Source: Glomus cerebriforme (Eukaryota; Glomeromycota; Glomeromycetes; Glomerales; Glomeraceae). From it: a stretch of 64,000 nt of DNA. Shown here one piece after another: positions 58,141 to 64,000 of this stretch. The stretch lies in assembly GCA_003550305.1 (NCBI GenBank), contig QKYT01000035.1, positions 171,493-235,492 on the forward strand, in the 5' to 3' direction. Within the stretch, counting starts at the first letter, position 1. Each line of letters starts with the position of its first letter. Under the pieces are notes generated by a model, which made no database searches, was not told where the DNA came from, and saw only the letters and a list, made by a program, of their open reading frames with translations. Both the position numbers and the translations under genes were made by a program.

Positions 58141-58300
58141 ATAATCCAAAATTTTAATTTTAAAGAGAAACAAAATTGTCTTTTTGGATTGTGTAATATT
58201 ATTTAAGTGTTCATAAAAGAAAATTCTGATCAGCATTAAAGTTTTGGCCAAAATTAAGAATATAATGACTAATATATAACAAATAGACTTTCATATCTGA
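58140..58300. repeat. Dispersed repeat, copy 2
   Basis: It matches 2090-2250 in order: tttaattttaaagagaaaca, ctttttggattgtgtaat, cagcattaaagttttggcc, aaaattaagaatataatgac. The sequence then runs straight into the split repeat-family copy. Confidence 0.6.
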
Positions 58301-58787
58301 AGGGCCACTCCTTCCCAAAAAATTCTGACCAAATTTTTTACGAAGCAAAAACATCCTGAAGGCTTCATTTATTATGATAATAACCTTCAGGGTCTTAAGT
58401 AAAAATACTCCTCTTGTTATTTAATGATTAATAAAATAGTTTAAGTTATTTGCATTTTATGATTTTTAAATATATCTACAATTTTCATTTTACAACTCTT
58501 GGATAATGGCCTTTAATGATACCTCTGAAAACATCTGATTTTTTAAGCTATCCAGTCTTATATAAGTTTTATTTCTTTGGAGTCAGAAAAGGAAAGTAAT
58601 AGAAAATTTTGTAAGGAAGAAAATGATTTTACTTAATTTGGATTCTTGTGGACAAAAGGTTTGCAAAGGGTTTTGAGGTAAAAATTTTTCTTTGGAACAA
58701 AATTTAGTGTTTTTCTTAGATTTACTTTAGGTTTTTTGCGACTAGATATATAGTCGTCCCCTCTATAGTCATCCCCCTGTATAAGCA

Positions 58788-61700
58788 TAACCTCTATTTT
58801 TTTTTTTTTAACGATACGATCTTGCATTTTGAAGTTTATTTAATTATAGCAAATATTGTAAACAATAAAATACATATAAAGAAAATTTAACTAAAAACAC
58901 TACCCTTCGCTAAGCAAAAAAAGGCCAACCTGTCACCATCCGGGAATTCTGCGAAAGCTGAACAGCATGTTCACAAGGCCAAAGGCGCCCCCAACCTGAA
59001 GTGAACTAAAAATAAAAAATAAAATTTAATTGAGCTTCTGGATGTTAACGTCACCTATGGTGGAAGTGAGAACTGCGACGCGGGGACATCTTCCTTTCAA
59101 CCACAGGGATCATTCTCATATGACCATACTTACGCATCACATTATTTTTAATGACCGCTTTTCACCCTCTTAAAATGATCAACACCTTAAGAGCCAAAAA
59201 TAACAAGTTACACCAAACCAGCCTTTTTGCGATCATCATTCCAGTACCCCCCATCCCCCAAACTGCAGTACCGCAATCAAAGCACGTATACTAACAGCCA
59301 AAGTTAATAAAAAATAAAGGAGGACAACCAAAGACTTCGCCAAAGAAACAAAAATAAAAATAAAACAAACCAAAAATAAGAAAATAAAATTAGGAAAAAT
59401 AGCTATATCTAGCTGCAAAAAACCTAAAGTAAAGTACACTAGGAAAAATACCAAACAACAATTCAAAAGAAAAAGGTCTCCCCCTCCAAACCCTTCCAAA
59501 TAGTTCATCCACAAGAACCCAGAGTTAAGTAAAATCATTCTCTTCCCTACAAAACTTTCTATTACTTCTCTTTTCAGACTCTGAAGAGATAAAACTTGTG
59601 CAAGACTAGACAGCTGAAAATACCAAATGCTGCTAGAGTTATCATTAAAGGCCATTATCCAAGAGTCGTAAAATGAAAATTGTGGGTATATTTAAAAATA
59701 ATAAAATGTAAACAACCTAAACTATTTTATTAAATGTTAAATAACAAAAGGAGCATTTTTACTTAAGACCCTGAAGGCTGTCACCATAGTAAACGAAGCC
59801 TCCAGGTTGTATTTTTGTTTCGTAAAAAATTGGAAAACATTTTTTTGGTAAAGAGTGTCTCTAAGCACAACCTCTATTTTTTTTTAACGATGCGATCTTG
59901 CATTTAATTTTTATTGATTTGTATACATATATTGATAATAATACTACAAATAAAACAACAAAAAAAAAACACTATCCCTCGCTAAGCAAAAAAAGGCTGA
60001 CCAGTCACTGTCTGGGAATTCTGCAGAGGCTGAACAAAATTCACAAGGCCAAAGACACCTCCAACCCAAAACAAACCAAAAAATTAAAATAAAAAAAATA
60101 AAATCGAGCTTTCAAATGTTAATCTCACCAGTGATTGAAAAATCGGACTGTGCAATAGTTACTAGGAAATCAGAACTTTACCAGACTCCGATGCTGATCA
60201 TTCATCTAACCAACCCCTCAGTTCTTCCACCTGGATCATCCCCATGTGACCATACTCATGCATCAGGAATTTCACTTGACCACTTTTCACCTCCCTTAAA
60301 ATGATCTACACCTTGAGAGTCAAAAATCAACAAGTTACACCAAACTAGCCTTTTTGCGATCTTTATTTTCAGTACCCCCCATCCTCCAGAATTTTAGCAG
60401 TTGCTGTAAACACACTGAAGGAGTCTGATGAAAAATACTAGCGAACAACCAAAGACTGCAATAAGAAACAAAAATAAAAACAAACAAACCAAAAATAAAG
60501 GAAATAAAACTAGGAAAAACAACTATATCTAGCTGCAAAAAATCTAGAGTAAAAAGCACTGGAAAAATACCAAACAATACTCCAAAAGAAAAAGGTCTCC
60601 TCCTTCAAACCCTTTCAAATAGTTCATCCGCAAGAACCCAGAGATAAGTAAAATCATTCTTTTCCCTACAAAACTTTCTATTACTTCCCTTTTCAGACTC
60701 TGAAGAGATAAAACTTGTGCAAGACTAGNCAGCTGAGAATACNAAGCGCTGCTAGAGGTATCATTAAAGGCNGTTATCCAAGAGTCGTAAAATGAAAATT
60801 GTGGGTATATTTAAAAATAATAAAATGCAAACAACCTAAACTATTTTATTAAACATTAAATAACAAGAAAAGCATTTTTACTTAAGATCCTGAAGGCTGT
60901 CACCATAGTGAACAAAGCCTCCAGGTTGTGTTATTACTTTGTAAAAAAATTGGAAAAAACTTTTCGGGAAAGAGTGGCTCCCTCGTAAGCACAACCTCTA
61001 TTTTTTTTTTTTTTTTTTTTTTAACGATGCGATCTTGCATTTTAATTTTATTTAAACATTATAGCAAATATTGTAAACAATAAAATACATATAAAGAAAA
61101 TTTATAACTAAAACACTACCCCTTGCTAAGCGAAAAAAAGGCCGACCTATCACCGTCCAGGAATTCTGCGGAAGCTGAACAAATTCACAAGGCCAAAAAC
61201 GCTCCCAACCCGAAATAAACCAAAAATAAAAATTAAATGAGCTTCCGGATGTTACTCGCACCAGTGGTAGAAACGATATGCAGTCGCCATAAGGGTAATC
61301 CTATTGTCCACACCTTTTGGATAAATCCAACAAGCACGTGCGTCTAAGGTCAGCGCCAGTTCGCCGTCGCCATACTTTTCGTTGCATCTACCAGGCTCAT
61401 CCCCATGTGACCACCTGTACATCCATCATTTTCATCCGGTACTACAAGTCACCCCCCTTAAAAAGATCAACACCTTTAGAGCCAAAAATCAACAAGTTAC
61501 ACCAAACTAGCCTTTTTGCGATCATCATTCCAGTACCCCCCATCCCNCCAAGAAAACTGCAGACCTTGACCTAACAGCAGGAGGCTTGATGAAAAATAAA
61601 GGAGGACAACCAAAGACTCTTCCAAGAAATAAAAATAAAAATAAAACAAACCAAAAAAAAAAAGAAAATAAAACTAGGAAAAACAACTATATCTAGCCGC

Positions 61701-62140
61701 AAAAAACCTAGAGTAAAAAGTACTGGGAAAATACCAAACTACACTCCAAAAGAAAAAATTCTCACCCTCGAAACCCTTGACAAATAGTTCGTCCACAAGA
61801 ACCCAGAGTTAAGTAAAATCTTTCTCTTCCCTACAAAACTTTCTATTACTTCCCTTTTTTGACTCCGAAGAGATAAAAACTTGTGCAATACTGGCAAGCT
61901 GAGAATACCAAGCGCTTCCAGAGGTATCGTTTAAAGGTCGTTATCCAAGAGTTGTAAAATGAAAATTGTGGGTATATTTAAAATAATAAAACGCAAACAA
62001 CCTAAACTATTTTATTAAACGTTAAATAACAAGAGGAGCATTTTTACTTAAGACCCTGAAGGCTGTCACCATAGTGAACGAAGTCTTCAGGTTGTGTTTT
62101 TGTTTCGTAAAAAATTTGGAAAAATTTAAGAGTGGCTCTT
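58788..62140 (-). repeat. Three tandem units of a 1.1-kb gene-like repeat
   Basis: Units start at about 58788, 59865 and 60987, each with agcataacctctatttttt and acgatgcgatcttgcattt, and end tgaaggctgtcaccatagtg then cctccaggttgtgt. All carry the same protein-like content on minus: SLAQVLSLQSLKREVIESFV, GKRMILLNSGFLWMNYLEGF, hydrophobic segments, then NDDRKKASLV and, near the left end, QNSWTVIGRPFFRLARGSV. Only unit 1 keeps the ATG. Confidence 0.85.
59236..59655 (-). CDS. Best-preserved open frame of the repeat family (139 aa)
   Basis: It starts at an ATG at 59655 (MAFNDNSSSIWYFQ) and runs 139 codons. Residues 1-55 are soluble, with LSSLAQVLSLQSLKREVIES. About 60-125 are strongly hydrophobic in three to four stretches (LFLLNCCLVFFLVYFTLGF, NFIFLFLVCFIFIFVSLA, VVLLYFLLTLAVSI), compatible with membrane segments but also with biased composition. 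The equivalent frames in units 2 and 3 are broken by a missing ATG and frameshifts, and the plus-strand copy at 58508 has stops. Conservation of the wording across four copies argues that it descends from a real protein; whether this copy is expressed is unknown. The family is likely specific to these fungi. Confidence 0.4.
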   Translation of the reverse strand: MAFNDNSSSIWYFQLSSLAQVLSLQSLKREVIESFVGKRMILLNSGFLWMNYLEGFGGGDLFLLNCCLVFFLVYFTLGFLQLDIAIFPNFIFLFLVCFIFIFVSLAKSLVVLLYFLLTLAVSIRALIAVLQFGGWGVLE

Positions 62141-62713
62141 AAGCACAATCTCTGTAAGCATAACCTCTATATAATCATATCAGTTTTAGTCCCAAATTTT
62201 ATATAGTAAAATACCCCCCTTTGTAGTCACAAATTGATTATAGTCACTATCACAGCAATTATTGGTNCNAATATAATAGTTAACATATAAAAATTTTCCT
62301 TTTTATAGTCACATNAATAGGANTTCNNATATTATATACTCATCAAATTTAACATAAAATTATTAAAAATTTAATATAAGTATTTTAACAAATTAACACT
62401 TTTTTTAGAATTATATTTACTCCTTAATTTACTTTAATTAAGAAGTATAAATAAAAATAACATATAAACACGTAAAAAGTCTTGTGTAATTCTTTTTACA
62501 TATTTGTATATGTGACTGAAATAAATTTACGTGTCTTTACGTAACGCATAATAAAACTATTTATAGTTGTGTAATTTTATTACATATTCGTGTACGTAAC
62601 TAAAATAAACATTTTATATTTGTGTATTTTTTTTTACGTAACTGTATAACAAAGATTTCATGTTCACGTAATCTTAAAAAACTATATAATAAAACTGCGG
62701 CCGGCGGGTGAAT

Positions 62714-62798
62714 GGGAGGGAAATAAAGTTTTTTTTAGAAATTTTTTGTTTTCANTGGGAGGGAAATAAAGTTTTTTTTAGAAATTTTTTGTTTTCAT
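62714..62798. repeat. Exact 42-bp direct duplication next to an N
   Basis: The sequence tgggagggaaataaagtttt (continuing ttttagaaattttttgtttt, ca) occurs twice back to back at 62714 and 62756 with an N at the junction. It lies just after a GC-rich patch, ctgcggccggcgggtg. It may be a joint of two reads rather than biology. Confidence 0.6.
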
Positions 62799-63399
62799 AC
62801 TAATATTTTTGTATTAAACAATAAAAATTATAGTTATTTTACTTAAGATTTTTTTTTAAAAAAAATTTTTTATTATAATATTATTTTTAGCTATTTTTAA
62901 TAAGAAATTTTTTAATATAATCATACCAATATAAAAATTTATTATATATGTGATTATATAGTAAAAACCCTTTTTATAAGAACATCTCACTATAATTACA
63001 GTATTTAGTGGTCCCAAAGGGTGTAATTATAGAGGGGGATGACTGTAGTTGTTTTTCCTAATTTTATTCCCTTTTGTTTTTGTTTTTAGTTTTGTTTTAT
63101 TTTTATTTCTTTGGAATAGTCTTAGACATTTTATGTTGGTATTTTTCATTTTCTTTTGGAAGATAGGAGGTACTAGAAAAAATGATCGGCATAAGGCTTA
63201 TTTAGTATTACTTGTTGTTAATTGGCCTTTAAGGAGTTGTTTTATTTATTTTAAGAAGGGTGATATGATGATCATTGGATTTTCTGATGATATGTCACAG
63301 TAGGTCATGTGGTACTGATTAAATATCGATTCAAATATTTTTTAATAAGTTTTTTAGTTGATGTATTTTACAACTGAGATAATGAAGGTATCTCCTGAG

Positions 63400-63565
63400 T
63401 AAAGGTATGCTCCAAAATCTGGTCAATCTGGATATCTGGTCATCCATCTGAAAATTGATCAGATTCGGATTGATCTGTTTGTACTACCAGATTGACCAGA
63501 TGATTCAACAGATATCTGATCAATCCAATGATCCATTTATATCACCGGATTCAATGGATTCACCA
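63400..63565. repeat. CTGGTCA-type leader, copy next to the last array
   Basis: ggatatctggtcatccatct, cagattcggattgatctgtt, tgtactaccagattgacc and aatccaatgatcc match 55655-55770 in the same orientation. In both places the leader stands immediately before a hairpin-unit minisatellite. Confidence 0.7.
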
Positions 63566-63599
63566 GATTTTTTATACTGTAATTGAAGGTGAGTGAAAT

Positions 63600-64000
63600 A
63601 GTCATTCCTACAAAAAGAAAAAAAAGAACGTTAGTAACGTTCTTATATAATAAAATAAAAAAGAAACACCTTCCCATTTACCCCATTTACCTTCAGAAGC
63701 TGAGCTGAAGAGTTCGTTCCTACAAAAAAAGAAAAAAAAAGAAACGTTAATAAACGTTCTTGTATAATAAAATGAAAAAAAACACCTCCCATTTACCCAA
63801 TTTACATTCAGAAGCTGAGCTAAAAAGTTTATTCCTACAAAAAAGAAAAAAAATGAACGTTAATAAATGTTCTTATATAATAAAATGAAAAGAAACATCC
63901 TCCATTTACCCAATTTATCTTCAGGAGCTGAGCTGAAGAGTTCATTCCTACAAAAAAGAAAAAAAAATGAACGTTAATAAATGTTCTTGTATAATAAAAT
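63600..64000. repeat. Minisatellite with AACGTTAATAAACGTT hairpins, continues past the window
   Basis: Units of about 113-121 bases: aacgttagtaacgttctta, tataataaaataaaaaagaa, acacctcccatttaccc, tttaccttcagaagctgagc, tgaagagttcgttcctac. More than three units are visible. The cap of each unit is a perfect or near-perfect dyad. It runs off the right edge. Confidence 0.85.

Larger units (their letters stand above)
58751..63045. mobile_element. 4.3-kb TA-flanked Tigger-like element carrying three tandem repeat-family units
   Basis: The left end tagtcgtcccctctatagtc and the right-end reverse complement cagtcatccccctctataat match, with TA at 58749-58750 and 63046-63047. Removing the element restores gactagatatagttgttttt, the same sequence as in tandem unit 2 (agctagatatagttgttttt read on minus). 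Inside lie three tandem units of about 1.1 kb in minus orientation and a right part (62150-63045) that is AT-rich with tcccaaattttatatagt and ggtcccaaagggtgtaatta words. No transposase is seen. Several Ns mark uncertain bases. Confidence 0.75.
58300..63330 (+). pseudogene. Repeat-family gene copy split by a 4.3-kb insertion
   Basis: The plus-strand part before the insertion (58300-58750) reads MAFNDTSEN from 58508, then LFLWSQKRKVIENFVRKKMI and LEQNLVFFLDLL, with stops. After the insertion (from 63046) the same protein-like sequence resumes: tagttgtttttcctaatttt corresponds to the word that follows gatata in the tandem copies. The frame then gives RKNDRHKAYLVLLVVNWPLR and FIYFKKGDMMIIGFSDDM, ending at about 63303. 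Upstream, 58340-58420 also matches the inverted ends of the tandem units (cctgaaggcttcatttatta). This is a copy of a lineage-specific repeated gene family whose function I do not know. It is decayed as well as split. Confidence 0.65.

Noticed and set aside
59898..60304. Plus-strand frames in the tandem units
   Set aside because: The conserved wording is on the minus strand of all three units; plus frames are not shared among them.

Overview
This window looks like nuclear DNA of an arbuscular mycorrhizal fungus (Glomeromycotina, most likely Rhizophagus or a close relative). It is extremely AT-rich. Genes are sparse and cut by short GT-AG introns. Housekeeping proteins look fungal or metazoan-like (WDR5, Pex11, kinesin-5, THYN1/EVE, DUSP, POLD3, Nup96). 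Between them lie decayed DNA transposons, MITEs and lineage-specific tandem repeats that I associate from memory with Rhizophagus genomes. There is no operon structure, tRNA, rRNA or CRISPR array that I can see. The organism call is an inference from gene content and repeat style, not a database match.

Layout. 1-9.7 kb: a protein relic (about 90-560), a GGTGAATT-flanked block holding a 0.7-kb minisatellite (about 2.58-3.33 kb), and a 2-kb inverted-repeat element interrupted by a TA-flanked MITE; the rest is AT-rich. 9.8-13.0 kb: a GC-richer island with an unrecognised spliced gene, a frameshifted copy of a family that recurs at 41.4-42.2 kb, and two TA-flanked MITEs just after it. 14.4-29.6 kb: the gene-rich core, with WDR5 (-), PEX11 (-), kinesin-5 (-), an EVE-domain gene (+), a dual-specificity phosphatase (+), a Ser/Gln-rich membrane-anchored protein (-) and POLD3 (+). 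30-35 kb: small exon-like relics and AT-rich DNA. 35.0-36.5 kb: a stand-alone Nup96-type nucleoporin (-). 37-39 kb: a foldback element and a dead Tc1/mariner element. 39.7-42.2 kb: lineage-specific coiled-coil and island-family genes, partly broken. 43-51 kb: MITEs, a nearly full-length dead hAT element with its target-site duplication, a telomere-like minisatellite and a MULE/FAR1 relic. 51.5-55 kb: a polypurine tract, a pogo-like MITE and CAAAT repeats. 55.1-57.7 kb: a TIR-bounded element filled with a 13-unit minisatellite. 58.3-63.4 kb: a repeat-family copy split by a 4.3-kb TA-flanked element that itself carries three inverted tandem copies of the same family. 63.6 kb to the end: another hairpin-unit minisatellite running off the window.

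The core genes are unrelated in function: histone methylation scaffold, peroxisome division, spindle motor, DNA polymerase delta, nuclear pore. Their neighbourhood carries no pathway meaning. The most notable signals are the nested self-family insertion at 58-63 kb, the repeat-expanded short kinesin-5, the unfused Nup96 gene, tiny exons in the EVE gene, the two broken copies of one family in GC-rich islands, and an apparent excess of CACGTG palindromes near genes and transposon ends. Single Ns and a gap with duplicated flanks at 16.0-16.4 kb show that the assembly is imperfect around homopolymers.
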